Assembly: GCA_963920525.1 (NCBI GenBank)
Contig: OY986438.1
Coordinates: 52,649,753 to 52,713,752, forward strand
From: Dichetophora obliterata
Taxonomy: Eukaryota; Arthropoda; Insecta; Diptera; Sciomyzidae
Length of the DNA stretch: 64,000 bases
Direction: 5' to 3'
Below are positions 33,491 to 45,345 of the stretch, piece by piece. The translations under genes and the position numbers were made by a program. Position 1 is the first letter of the stretch; each line of letters begins with the position of its first letter. The notes under the pieces were generated by a model. That model was not told the DNA's origin and ran no database searches. It was given only the letters and a program-made list of their open reading frames with translations.

Positions 33491-34055
33491 TCAAATTTTA
33501 TTTTTTAACATAATTTTAGTTTTACAAGAATTGGTAATTGAAGTTTGGATAAATACCTGATTTTTAAACATATTAATTGGCAGTTCCGTTATTTTAATGT
33601 AGTCAGTATCATCGCTTTTTGCGCTATCAACTGTGTTTGCATCTTCATCAAATAACTCGTGTAGATTAATTTCTATTTCACTATTTGATGCCACATAACT
33701 TAACCTACTCAAACCATCGGTAATAACGTTTTCTTTTCCCTTTATATAATTAATATCAAAATCGAACTCGTTCAGCTTAATTTTCCAGCGTTGAATTTTA
33801 GCATTCGGTTCTTTTATATTATTAAGCCAAACTAGAGGACGGTGGTCTGTTTTGATAACAATCTTACGGCCGAAAATATATGGACGAAAATATTTCGTCG
33901 CCCACACAATGGCCAGCAGTTCCTTCTCTATTGTACTATAATGTTTCTCGTGGCCATTTAGCGTGCGGCTGGCAAAAGAAACAACTTTATTTCCTTGCAT
34001 AAGTGCTGCTCCCAATGCAAAATTGCTCGCATCGGTCACAAGTGTAAATATTTTA
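33491..34055 (-). pseudogene. RNase H domain of gypsy element 2
   Basis: 182 codons: TDASNFALGAALMQG, EKHYSTIEKELLAIVWATKY, KTDHRPLVWL and ENVITDGLSRL. These are the RNase H and connection motifs of Ty3/gypsy Pol, with the catalytic Asp/Glu/Asp present. The frame then stops; downstream sequence up to the integrase is disrupted. Confidence 0.85.
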
Positions 34056-34148
34056 AAAAGATCGGTTAATGTTAATGATAAAGATTATAAGGCAGCCTTT
34101 GAAAAATTAAAAACATTGCTTAAAAATGATCCTATACTTCTTATTTAA
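34056..34148 (+). repeat. Inverted ~90-bp segment of gypsy element 2 pol
   Basis: On the plus strand this reads …DKDYKAAFEKLKTLLKNDPI…, the segment that normally precedes TDASNFALG in gypsy Pol. Both neighbours are coded on the minus strand. The piece is therefore flipped in place. Confidence 0.75.
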
Positions 34149-34655
34149 TAAGATGATGAGCTATTTTTGAGTAGTCTTTAATAAAACGTCTATAGAAGCC
34201 AGTTATGGCCAGAAACGATTTTATTTCTTTTTGTGTTTTAGGTAATATTATCTTGTCTATAGCTTTAAGTGGCGGCCGTAGCCTAGTGAGTAGAGTGCGT
34301 GGCTCCTAAGCTAAAGAACTGCGGTAGCCCGGGTTCGATTCCAGCTCAGACAGAAAGTTTTTTCAATTGAATTAATTTTTCTGTTCGGTCGTCACCTCTC
34401 TGCAGACAATGGCAACCCTCAGAGAGTAAAAATTGGCATACAAAGCTTCTTGAGAACATAAGCCGTTCGGAGTCGGCATAAAACACGTATGGCCAGTTCT
34501 CGGTCATTTGAGATCAAACATTTAATAACACGCACAATACAATTGATCAATAGAAGCTAGGTCAAAGTCCTTCCAAGTTTACCAGGGTTTGGTTTGATTC
34601 CTTCGGAAGTTACAATATGGCTTAAAAATTCAGTTTCCCTTGCGAAAAGTGTGCA
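34149..34655 (-). pseudogene. Distal RT of gypsy element 2, split by a SINE
   Basis: Outside the SINE the minus strand reads FLSHIVTSEGIKPNPG (about 34575-34640) and, on the other side, EIKSFLAITGFYRRFIKDYSK (about 34160-34266), the usual thumb/connection sequence after the YLDD box. A frameshift near 34640 precedes FLSHIV. The block ends at the insertion of element 3. Confidence 0.8.
34271..34574 (+). mobile_element. tRNA-derived SINE, about 300 bp
   Basis: Head GGCGGCCGTAGCCTAGTGAG with box A at about 34279-34293 and box B GGTTCGATTCC at 34332-34342, so tRNA-like Pol III promoters are visible. The body contains TTTTTCTGTTCGGTCGTCAC and CTCTGCAGACAATGG, shared with the copy at 61298. AAGT flanks it on both sides (34267-34270, 34575-34578), and removing it restores a continuous gypsy reading frame locally. 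The partner LINE is unknown. Confidence 0.85.
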
Positions 34656-35140
34656 AGTTAAAGTTAGCACTTGCTGGTAACTTTAATTAATAATCTCAAC
34701 AAAAATGATTATAAATAAGATTTAATGCTTTTCATATCAAAGTATGCTTCTAATCATATTTCTTTGTTTATAACTTTAATCATATTTCATTGTTTATAAC
34801 TGATTTATTGGAATGTCGGATGATGTTTATGATCAAATTTCTTTATATGATAAATTCTTAAAAGTATCTAAGTGGGAAGGTCCAAATACATTAATAAATA
34901 ATATGTAATACATGAGTTTATGTAAAGATGTAAATAAGGAAATGAATGTATAAAAAAGTATGAACTTAGAATACTTCTTCAGTTCAGTTCAGTTCAGTTT
35001 CAGTCCTAGTTCCAGTTTCATTGCAGTTCAGTGCAGTTCAGTTTCAGTTGCAATTTAGATTATAAGATATTTTTGATTGTTAAGTTTTTATGAATTAAAT
35101 AAATATTTTTTTTAACAAAACTTAACGTCAAAAATTTAAT
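34656..35140 (+). repeat. 5' LTR of gypsy element 3
   Basis: About 485 bp, AGTTAAAG…TTTAAT. It contains a CAGTT-rich stretch (34978-35050) that includes TCAGTT initiator-like copies typical of insect retroelement promoters. Confidence 0.88.
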
Positions 35141-35155
35141 TGGCGATCCTGCCAG
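35141..35155 (+). other. Primer-binding site, tRNA-Arg
   Basis: TGGCGATCCTGCCAG is complementary to the 3' end of Drosophila tRNA-Arg(ACG) plus CCA as remembered, over 15 nt, directly after the LTR. Confidence 0.75.
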
Positions 35156-35818
35156 AAGCTGTTTAAATAAAACTTAATAACACTTTATTACGAAGCCCGC
35201 AGCGTAAACTATTGCTTGCAGTAGTCCCTCCTGAGGCACAAGTTAAAGAAGTCGCAGCTCTTTAACAAAAGAATAAAGTGAATAAAATCCTGAAAACGTC
35301 TGTGACCAGAAAAAGTATTCTTGATAAAGAAGAAGAAACAAGGTACAGACGAATACAAGTAAGGAACTGAAGATTACAGCAAGGCAAAGGACCAAAATCT
35401 TCGAGTGGGCTATCAACTTCAAATTTTGATACAATCAATTTCTGAAGATAAAAGCCTAAACAAAGGAAGCAGAATTTGAAGACCACATAAAGAAATATGT
35501 ATCTAACAAGTGGAGAAAAAAATAAATCATATTGTTTAACACTAAAACAAGTGCAAGTACATTTGGAAGGAGAAGGAAAAAGCAGCGAATCGAAAGAAAA
35601 GATTCAAGGAAGTAAGAATTATTTTTAAGAAATAATTATACATATTATATTTTATTGATTAGTTTTTTTATATATAAAGAAAAGTGACAAACAAGATAAA
35701 AAATATTGTAAAAATAAAAATATTGAAAAAAGTGTATAGGGAAAAGAATCCTGACAACGACTTAAGTGAATTGTTTAAAAAGATAAATTTAAGAGAAAAT
35801 TTCAAAAAAGAATCTGAA
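35156..35818 (+). other. Leader of gypsy element 3
   Basis: About 660 bp of A-rich sequence between primer site and gag ATG. A weak frame upstream (from GTG 35684) is continuous with gag, but ATG 35819 is the first good start. No strong repeat seen. Confidence 0.5.
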
Positions 35819-36955
35819 ATGGCTAATATAACTGCAGATTTAGTTTCTCAACTAATTGCCACAAATAATCAATCTTTTCAGAATCAAATTATTGCTCTGC
35901 AAAATCAACTTTCAAGACTAACATGCACAGACACAGTAGAAAATTACAAGACTCAGACAATCGACAGTACAATTATATTTAACGAACCACTAGACATAAC
36001 AAGAACACTCCCAGAATTTTCAGGTAAGCCTAATTCTTATGTAAGTTGGAGAGAAGCCTCTCAAAATTCAATTTCTCTTTACGAGAAGAGCAGTTAAGGA
36101 TATTTCGGTGCATTAACCATATTACGGAATAAAATAACAGGTGAGGCAAATGACGTACTAACGAACCACGGTACAGTACTTAATTATGATGCTATTATAA
36201 GCAGACTAGATTTTGCATACTCAGGCAGGAGACCAGCACATATTATTGAACAGGAGTTAAGTGCTCTAAGACAAGGATCAATGTCAATATTAGATTACTA
36301 CAACGTAATTAATAAGAAATTAACACTATTAACGAACAAAACAATAATGACGAATGGAAACAATACCGAAATGACAAATGAGTTAAATAAGAAAAATTGC
36401 CAGAATGCCTTAAGAATTTTCATTACTGGATTGAACCATCCATTATATAATATATTATTTTCACTTTCCCCTGAAGACTTACCGAATGCGTTAGCTAAAG
36501 CGCAAGAACTTGAGTCAAATAACCTCAGAGCAAATTTTGCTTACCAATTTGGAAGATCATCAAATTCATATAACAGAAATACACATAACAATAATAATAC
36601 TTTACGATTTCCCCGAATCAATAGAATTGAGTCAATACCAAAAAAAGTAAAACAACCAAAACCTACACCAATGGAGGTAGACGAATCATTACAGGTACAG
36701 AATAGACTTATTAATAATTTTAATAACAATTTTAGACAGAATTATAATAATAGAAATCTAAACTTTAGACCAGGAAATCAGTACTATAATCAAAATCAAT
36801 CAGGAAATTATCGAAATAATTTTCAAGGACAAAAAAGAGTGTTAGAAAGTGCACAACTACCTCGAGCAAAGCAACAAAGAATTAATAATATAAATGAAAA
36901 AGTTTTTTTAGGCGAGCGAATGACCTCCCCTACCTTATCGGAGAACATAATATAA
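35819..36955 (+). pseudogene. gag: Gag of gypsy element 3, one in-frame stop
   Basis: From ATG 35819 (M-A-N-I-T-A-D-L-V) the frame continues to 36955, interrupted by a single TAA at 36095-36097; the same frame carries Gag sequence on both sides. Recognisable blocks are LPEFSGKPNSYVSWREA, KITGEANDVL and RRPAHIIEQELSALRQG. The C-terminus is Asn/Arg-rich, with the PTPMEVDES motif shared with 17.6/297. There is no zinc knuckle. The slippery T TTT TTA lies near the end. Confidence 0.88.
36904..36910 (+). promoter_or_regulatory. Candidate -1 frameshift site T TTT TTA
   Basis: Gag codons GTT TTT TTA give the canonical heptamer TTTTTTA about 45 nt before the gag stop. The -1 frame leads into the protease motif. 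Confidence 0.65.
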
Positions 36956-37280
36956 CGAGAAAAACAATTAAAATATTAATCGATACTGGTGCGACGAATT
37001 GTTATGTTAAGCCAAATGTATGTATTAAAAGAATGAAATTACCAATAATAAAACGCGTAAAAACAATAAACGGGTACACAATAATAACTCATTATTCTGA
37101 AATGGGTTTTTTTTTGGAATAAAACAAAGATTTTATGAAATAAATAATTTAGAAAGCGATTTTCTAATAGGGATGAGTTTTATTAAAAGTAACAATATTA
37201 AACTAGATTTTGGAAAAGGAATCTTAGAAATAAAAGGAAAACAATATGATATCAAGTACATCTATGAGATGGAAAATTAA
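36911..37280 (+). pseudogene. Protease of gypsy element 3, frameshifted
   Basis: The -1 frame contains ILIDTGATNCYVKP, the aspartic protease active site. A run of nine T (37107-37115) breaks the frame; the continuation (FLIGMSFIKSNNIKLDFG) is in another frame. It ends in a stop near 37278. A spacer follows with AACGCCAAGCGAAGGAAA present twice (about 37340 and 37403). Confidence 0.75.
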
Positions 37281-37442
37281 ATAGAGAATAATAAAGCATT
37301 AATTGAAAACAAAAACATTTCGGAACAAAAAAGTTCTGAAACGCCAAGCGAAGGAAAACCGCCATTAAAATAAATAAAATAATTTTGAATTAAATCATTC
37401 GAAACGCCAAGCGAAGGAAATGCCGCTAATAAAAATAAAATT

Positions 37443-38830
37443 TTGAGAAAAAATCTCAAAACGCTGTCGAAGAATAATACCGACAAAATGAAAATAAATA
37501 ATATAAAAAATGAAGATAAATATCAATCATTAAGAAATGAAGTTATTGAAAGAATAAAAAAGGAGCATAGAGATATAAATATGGATTTACCATTTCGTAC
37601 AGATATAAAAGCTGAAATTAGAACGGAAAACGAAAAACCGATATGGAGCAAACAGTATCCATATCCATTGTCAGTAAATTCGTTTGTAAACAAAGAAATA
37701 GAAAAAATGTTGAAGGCAAATATAATTCGACCAAGCAAGAGCCCATACAACTCACCAATATGGGTAGTCCCAAAGAAAGGAACTAATGAGGATGGGACAC
37801 CAAAACTACGTATGGTAATCGACTATAAAAAAATAAACAATGAAATAATCTCAGATAATTATCCACTACCAGATACAAATACAATATTGTTTAATTTAGA
37901 TAAAGCAAAGATATTTTGGACAATTGATTTAGAATCAGGATTCCATCAAATATTGATGAATATTGAAGACATTGAGAAAACTGAATTCTCAGTTAATAAT
38001 GGCAAATATGAATATTTAAGAATGCCATTTGGATTGAAAAATGCCACAAGTATTTTTCAGAGAGCAATGGATAATATACTACGAAATTTTGTAGGTAAAT
38101 TTTGTCATGTCTATATAGATGACATAATAGTTTTTTCAGAAAATATTGAGGAACATGCTAAACACCTAAATATAATTATTGATACATTAAAGCAGGCCAA
38201 TATGAAAAAATCGTTGGAAAAATCCGTATTTTATAAAAAAGAAGTTGAATTTTAAGGATATGTAGTATCTCATAACATAATTAAAACAGATCCAAGGAAA
38301 GTGGAGACAATTTCAAACTTTCCAATCCCAACAACACTTAAACTACTAAGAAGCTTTTTAGGACTTACCGGATATTATAGAAAATTCATTAAAAATTATG
38401 CATTAATAGCAAAACCAATAACAAAACATTTATCAGGAGATAATGGTAAAATATCCCAATACAAATCTAAAAATACTAAAATAATATTAGATGAAGATGG
38501 AATCAAGTCCTCTGAAAAATTAAAAGAATGCCTCAAAGAAAGAATGGAATTGTATCAACCCGATTTTAATAAGAAATTTACTTTAACAACGGATGCATCA
38601 AATACAGTAATAGGAGCAGTTCTCTCGCAAGACAAAAATCCAATAACTTTTATTTCAAAAACTTTGAATCCTACGGAACAACGCCATGCCACTAACGAAA
38701 AAGAACTATATGTAATAGTGCGGGCATTAAAGAATTTAAGAAATTATTTATATTGAGTTTCAGATCTAGAAATATTCACAGATCCATCAACCACTAACGT
38801 TTGCAGTATTAACGAGGAATCCAAATGCCA
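37443..38830 (+). pseudogene. Reverse transcriptase and RNase H of gypsy element 3
   Basis: RT: WVVPKK, RMVIDYKKIN, FWTIDLESGFHQI, FGLKNATSIFQRAMD and VYIDDIIVFS, so the catalytic YIDD is kept. A TAA at 38253-38255 interrupts the frame; the same frame resumes with the RT thumb (LLRSFLGLTGYYRKFIKNY). RNase H follows: TTDASNTVIGAVLSQ and EKELYVIVRALKNLRNYLY, then a stop and frameshift near 38756. Confidence 0.88.
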
Positions 38831-38832
38831 AA

Positions 38833-39894
38833 ATGAAAAGATGGCATGCCTTAATTGAAGAATATTCACCAAAAATTATATACAAGCCAGGTGTTACTGA
38901 TGTTGTCGCAGATGCTTTATCAAGACAAAATTTAAATAATTTAACAGATGATTCTTCATCATCAATTAATTCAACACAACATTCCGCTGAAAGTAGCGAT
39001 AACATACAAATAAAAAGAACAGATAAACCATTAAACCAATTTAAACAACAAATAATTGTGAGCAAAAATAGATTCACAATCCATGAACAATTAACAAAAT
39101 TTGGGAATAAAAGACATCTTATTGAATATGATACAGTTGAAAATTTAATAACAATACTAAAGGAATACCTTAAACTAAATATTGTAACAGGAATATATTG
39201 TACACCAGAGGATTTAAATGAAATCAAAATAAAATTACTTGAAACATTTAATATTAAATCCGTCCATACAGAAAATTTTCCAACGGACATTGTAAATCAA
39301 GAAGATCAAGGTCTTATAATGGAGCAAATGCATAACAGAGCGCATAGAAATTATAGAGAAAATTTAAAACAAATTAAAGAAATGTACTATTGGCCACATA
39401 TGACAAAGAAATTTAAGGAATATGCTAGAAATTGCGATATTTGTAATTTAAACAAATACGATCGCCACTCAATAAAAGTACCAATTGGCGAGGCACTAAT
39501 TCCAAACAAGGAAGGGGAACAACTACACGTTGATATTTTTTATGCTCAAAAATTAATATTTATGACTTGTGTTGATGCGTATTCAAAATTTTTAGTAATT
39601 AAAAACATACCCGATAAAATGAATCTAGAAAAAAAAGTTCTATAAATTCTTCAGTCATTTCCAGATGCAAAAAAATTGTGTTTAGATAATGAACCAGGAT
39701 TCACGACTCCACAATTTAAATCTCTTATGCAGAGACTTAATATTGAAACATTTTTTATAACCCCAAGACATAGTACTTCAAATGGACAGATAGAAAGAGT
39801 TCATTCCACAATAATTGAAATTTCTAGATGCATTAAACAAGAATATAATTTAGTAAGTGACTTAGAATCAATTTTACGAGCAGCTCAGTTATGT
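38833..39894 (+). pseudogene. Integrase of gypsy element 3, N-terminal and core part
   Basis: After DVVADALSRQ (end of RNase H) comes the zinc-binding region HNRAHRNYRENLKQ … CDICNLNKYDRH, then the core with LHVDIFY, CLDNEPGFTTP and GQIERVHSTI, so D, D and E are all seen. A TAA at 39643-39645 interrupts the frame. The LINE inserts after AAQLCY at 39894. Confidence 0.88.
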
Positions 39895-42800
39895 TATATA
39901 TATAATAAGTTGGGGATTTGCCGAAGCAGACCACAGTGGGTCCCTTTTCGTCCCCTATTGGACAAAGGGTACTACTGCTCGGAGTACTCGTACGTGAGCA
40001 TGCTCCTTGTGTAAGCATCCTTTGTCACCTCAAGCATATCCTTATAGGTTAGTTGACCAATCTCGGCTTCGCCAATAAATGGGCGTCCCAGAATGGTCAA
40101 TCTTATGCTTGCCAGCGCCGGACACTGGCACAGAATGTGTGCTGCTGTTTCCGGCTCCTCTAGGCATAACCTACACGCATCGTCCTCGGTCAGAGTCATC
40201 TTCCCGAGATGGTACATGAAGGGACCGTGTCCTGTGACCAGTGCAGTAAGCCAGCTTAAAGTCCTTCGATTGTATCGGATAACTTTTGCTGCCTCACTAC
40301 GAGACCACTTCACGGCCGCCTTTGATTGCCTGCAATTAACAGCTTCTTCCCACCTTTTACTGTGTTCCGAGTCCGTCCATTGTTTAATAAGGCCTGCCAC
40401 CATATTGTCGCCTAAGGCGATACGTGGTTCTGGTCCACAGAATTCTTCTGCTGATCCTGTTCTTGCTAAAGAATCAGCTTCTTCATTCTGTTCTATGCCA
40501 GAGTGTCCTCTCACCCACATAAGTGTAAGCTCATTTGTCTGGGCGCACCTATTGAGTTTTGTAAGACATTCTATGGCCAACCTGGAAGTGATGTCTGTCC
40601 GTTGCATACACCTAATCACAGACTGATTGTCGAGAGCGATGACAATTTTCTTGCCACTGATCCGGCCATCTATCAGGTGGTCCAGCGCATGCACTACGCC
40701 AAACATTTCTGCCTGGTATACAGACACAAACCTCCCCAACCTCAGTACACAGGATAGGCTTAACTCTTTTGAGTACACGCCTGCCCCGGCCCGGCCATTC
40801 ATCAGAGAGCCGTCTGTGAATATACTGATATCGCTACCAGCGATTTCTTCACAAACGGCTCCATCCGTTATAAGAGTTTTATAACATTTTTCTGTTATTT
40901 TTACTCTCTGCCTTCCATCCATAGGCATAAACGCCTCCCTGACATCTATCTGTACAATATCAAGGATGCGAATATGACCATGCAGGGCCGTTGCCCCATG
41001 CCACGTAGCATTTCGCAACATCCTGAGGGCTGACAGCGCCGCTGTTTTCTTTATTTCTAAATCCAACGGCAGCATACCTAACAGAACCTCCATTGCGCTT
41101 GTTGGAGTGGTGCGTATTGCACCTGTTATTCCAACACACGCCAGCCGTTGGACTCTGTCCAGTCTCTTCTTAATGGTTTTCTGGCTGACTTTTGTCCACC
41201 AAATCACCGAAGCGTACGTGATGACAGGTCTAACCATCATAGTGTAAACCCATTTCATAGCCTCTGGGTTTAGCCCCCATTTGAGACCACAAACGCGTCT
41301 GCACTGGAACAGAACCCTCTTGGCTCTTTGAATCCTATCTTCTACATGCTCGTTCCAGTTCAGTTTGCTATCAAGGGTTACCCCCAGATATTTAACTTTC
41401 GTGGACATGTTGATTTCAGCTCCAAAAAGTCTGAGTGGTTCTGTACTCAGGCCTACCCTCTTTCTAGTAAAGAGAATATTGTCTGACTTGCCTGCGTTTA
41501 TGGTAAGGCCTTGTTCTCGACACCACTCCTCCACCATTCGGAGTGCTCCCTTCATGATGTCAGAGATGGTGTCAATGAACTTGCCGCAGACCACCAACGC
41601 AATGTCATCTGCATACCCTATCGTGTGTATGCCCGATTCATCCAGTCTAACCAGTAGTGAGTCCACAGTTATGTTCCACAGGGTTGGCGATAACACCCCG
41701 CCCTGGGGACATCCTCTACTTACTCTACCTCTAGTCTTTACTCTACCATTCTGCATGTTGACAGCCCTGTGTTTGAGCATATTGTCCACCCAATTTGCTA
41801 TCATTGGGCTTACATTGCGTTCTGTCAGGGCTTGCCGCAGCCTTCCAAAGCATATTTTGTCGAAAGCACCCTCGATGTCCATAAATGTGGCCATCGCAAT
41901 GCCTCCTGAAAATACCTCCTTTTCAGTCACTCTTACCAATTCGTGAAGAGCACTCTCCGTAGACCTACCTGCTCTATATGCATGTTGGCATCTACTCAGA
42001 GGATTTTGCGTCAGCGAGGTGCTCTCAAGACAGTCAACCATCACTCTTTCCATCGTTTTCAGGAGAAAAGATGTTAGGCTGATCGGTCTGAACGACTTTG
42101 CCTCCGCATAATCTTTTTTTCCAGGCTTCGGAAGAAAGACAACTTTCGCCTCTCTCCAGACTCTCGGAACATACCCAGTCGCTAGGCAAGTAACGAATAT
42201 ACCCCACAGCCTAGGTGCAATGAGATCTTCCCCCCACTGCATCATAGCAGGGAATATACCGTCCATCCCTGATGTTTTGTACGGAGCAAATGAGCGTATA
42301 GCACTCCTCACCCCGTCCATAGTGATCATCCTTTCGGCTTCCAGCCTGTCAACCCTGTGCATTCCTTTCTTCAAAGGTGTCCACGGGTCATCAGACTTAA
42401 AACTTCCAGGAAAGTGCACCTCCATCAGAACTTCCATGGACTCCTCTAGGTTCTCTGCCATGGTTCCATCCTTCTTTCGGATCAGTCCCACTTTGGAGAA
42501 TGGGTCTTTTGAAACCATTTTCTGAAGCCTACATGCTTCTGATATAGTTTCCATCCCAGAACAGAAGTCTCTCCACGACTGCCTTTTCCGTTGTCGTATG
42601 AGGTACTTCAGTTCCCTTTTCCGTGCCTTGTAATTTGCCCATGTTTCTGGGGTTCCCCCTCTCATGTGCAGGTTGAAGGCCTTCCTAACCTTCTTCTTCA
42701 GAGATTCGATTTCCGTGCACCACCATGGCGTTGGATCACCATCGTCTACTGAAAGTATTGGGCATGCCACCTCGTAGGCTTCGACCATGGCCGAGCTAAG

Positions 42801-43313
42801 GTGTTTGACATGACTTTCTACTTCCACCGTATTCCCTGGTACTTTTATCGCTTTTTGGGTCAGTGTTTCCCTCAACTTCGCCTTATATTTCGCAGGATCT
42901 GTATTCTTGGGAATCCTGACCTTCCTGCGATTCCGCTGGCGTCGGATTCCGTACTTGAATTCAAACTGTATGGATCTGTGGTCCGACATGGTTAGCCTAT
43001 CCACGACCCTCCAATTTTTTATTCTGTTCAGAATCTTCCTGCAGATGAGAGTTACATCAATCACTTCCGCTCGCCTCGCATCAACGAAAGTCGGTTGTGC
43101 TCCTCTATTTGCTACCAACAGATTGTACCTCTCCACAAACTCAAGCAATTGCTCTCCTCTGTCGTTGTTGTTGGTGCTACCCCACGCAGTATTGTGCGCA
43201 TTAGCATCACATCCTATCATCACTCCAATGTTCCTTTCCTCACAGTACTTTACCAGATTCTCCACCTCTTTTGAAGGTGGTTGGTCTGGAGAGTCGTAGG
43301 GAAGATACGCTGA
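39895..43313 (-). mobile_element. 5'-truncated LINE (I/LOA group) in gypsy element 3
   Basis: Flanked by AGTTATGT (39887-39894 and 43314-43321), an 8-bp duplication inside the integrase frame. The minus-strand 3' end is TATATATA-type repeat with no poly-A. The 3.4-kb body holds one long open frame with endonuclease end, RT, RNase H and a zinc motif. The first ORF and the start of the endonuclease are missing through 5' truncation. Confidence 0.88.
39972..43313 (-). pseudogene. LINE ORF2, 5'-truncated but open: endonuclease end, RT, RNase H
   Basis: The frame runs open from the truncation point; the track's start at 43340 (used for numbering) lies in flanking gypsy sequence. The endonuclease part shows IGCDANAHNTAWGS and SDHRS. 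RT shows FMDIEGAFDK, GCPQGGVLSP and YADD at 576-579. RNase H shows IFTDGSLMNG (Asp843), AEMFGVVHAL, ALDNQSVI and WVRGHSGI-NEEADSLAR. A C-terminal CRLCLEEPETAAHILCQCP zinc motif ends it. The RT plus RNase H plus zinc layout fits I/LOA-group LINEs. More than 1,100 codons without a stop make this a rather recent insertion, yet without an intact endonuclease it cannot move itself. Confidence 0.88.
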
Positions 43314-43621
43314 AGTTATGTAACAAAACAACACATTCAATAACGAATACTAAACCACATGAAGTATTATTCAATAAAGTAAATCATGATAATTTAAAAG
43401 AAAAACTAATAAGTGCTCAAAATAAACTGTTAGAAACGCATAATAAATCTAGAAGAGGTAAGAAATATAATATAGGAGAAAAAGTATATGAAAAATTAAT
43501 GGGTGAAAGAAATAAATTACAACCGCGATATAAAAAACAATATGTTAAAGAAGATTTAGGGAAAATAATTAAAATAAATAGTAGAAATAGAATTATCCAT
43601 AAAGATAATATTAAATTTTAA
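43314..43621 (+). pseudogene. Integrase C-terminus of gypsy element 3
   Basis: Continues the integrase after the LINE: NKTTHSITNTKPHEVLF, then a basic tail (NKSRRGKKYNIGEKVYEK … HKDNIKF) ending at TAA 43621. This fits the end of gypsy integrases. Confidence 0.8.
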
Positions 43622-43631
43622 AATTTTTTCA

Positions 43632-43844
43632 GTGTTACCAATAATAACCGAAACAAATGAAGAGGATGCTGAAATGCCACAATCCTCAGAGGAACCGATA
43701 GTTTTAAATTCAGAAAACGCGCAAATAATGATATTTTTAGATGACCTCATAATAGAAATTATGCAAGGAGAAAATATAGATATAAGAAATAGAATAATAC
43801 CGATTGAACAAAGAGATATAATAAATAGATACAATATATATTAA
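43632..43844 (+). other. Small frame between pol and env of gypsy element 3
   Basis: 70 codons from GTG, acidic (NEEDAEMPQSSEEP, MIFLDDLIIEIM), with no ATG start. It may be the pol tail or part of the env leader. It is followed by a pyrimidine tract and AG directly before the env ATG (43866), a likely splice acceptor. No family recognised. Confidence 0.35.
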
Positions 43845-43866
43845 AGTATATTATCTTTCTTTTTCA

Positions 43867-45290
43867 TTGCAGATGCAATACATAATAATAATATTGATAT
43901 TCTCTACGTTAGTAAAAACTGAAGTAATTGATATAATAGACTATACAAGAGATAACTACATACTTATCGAAAATGATAAAGCCCTTATTTATGAAAATTA
44001 CGGTGAAATATATCATGTCACTAATTTAACATACTACAATGAAATTATAGAAACAAATAAAAAATATGATGCATTTAAAGAAATTAAAATAAATAAATCA
44101 AAAATAATAACATCAGAATATAATAAAACTGACATTGAAACAGGACTAATCGAAATTTTGTTAGGAAAATTACAAAAACCAAAGAATAGGAAAGTTAACA
44201 GATTAAGACGGGGAATAAACGAACTAATAACATTATGGAAATGGATAGCCCGTACACCAGATTATAACGCCTTAGTTAATATAAATACAAAACTGGACGA
44301 ACTCGTACAGAACAATAATAAAGAATTTATAACTAATTCACAAATATTTAAGGCGATTGAACAATTGCACGACATGATAATAAAAATATCAGATTCTTCA
44401 AATATAAAAATAATTATTAAAAGAAGGAACCAATTGATTTTAAATGAATTACAAAATGTTATACATACAATTACTTTAGCGATAGCAGGAATTCTTAGTC
44501 CTTTGGTTTTAAATTTAAACGAAATAAAAATAATAATAAGGCATGAACATGAGAAAAATAACTATTACAGATTTGCTAGATACCTCAATTTTTAAAATTA
44601 TTCAAAATTATTCAAATTAAACTTAATTGTTATATATATAAAATATCCAATAATTACTAAATCGTGCAAATATTTTGAAACAAGGGCAATTAGCCAAAAT
44701 GAAAGTAAATTGATCATACCGAAAGAAATTGTAAAATGTAATAAAATTTTTAAAATGTAAAGAATTGTAAAAAAGAATTATTGAGTATATTTTGTAAAAC
44801 CAATAAAGAAGAGAATTGCCGGTCACAAATTTTAAATAATAAGAAAGGAAATTGTAATAAAATTAAAGGCCATAATAAAAATTTGGAAATCATTAAAGAT
44901 TGAGCAATCTTAATAAGTGGAAATCATATAGTTAATGAATTTAAAACAAATGGTATATATTTAGTAACATTTAACGATCAAATCATAATTGACAACGAAA
45001 CATAAGAAAATGAAAATGATGTAATATTTAATAATATCAAAAATAATAATTTCAATGACTATGAAATTGTAAAATATATAGAAGAAGAAACTAATTTTAA
45101 TTTTGATAATATTGATTTGTTAAATATTAAAACAGACAATGTAAAAGTGAAACAAGTTATTTGGACATTAACTGTTTTTATAACTTTCGCCATAGTAAGT
45201 TATATCATTTTAAAAATCATCAAATTTTTAAAGAAAATAAATTACGTAAAGAAGAAGAATTTGCATTAGAAGAAATACAAAGTAAAATTG
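43867..45290 (+). pseudogene. env: Env remnant of gypsy element 3
   Basis: The frame 43867-44595 has an N-terminal hydrophobic signal-like segment (IIIILIFSTLV), a basic RLRR site and a following GINELITLWKW stretch typical of 17.6/297/tom Env. The later part (WTLTVFITFAIVSYIILKI near 45160-45220, a likely membrane span) is in another frame with stops between. Env is therefore broken. A splice acceptor precedes the ATG. Confidence 0.8.
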
Positions 45291-45336
45291 AAAATTTGTC
45301 CAAGAATGTAACAAATCGGGACGATTTGTCTTAAAC

Positions 45337-45345
45337 AAAGGGGGG
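45337..45345 (+). other. Polypurine tract of gypsy element 3
   Basis: AAAGGGGGG directly before the 3' LTR. Confidence 0.75.

Noticed and set aside
40093..43299. Several plus-strand frames of 60-190 codons
   Set aside because: They are antisense shadows of the LINE ORF2, which has clear RT and RNase H motifs.
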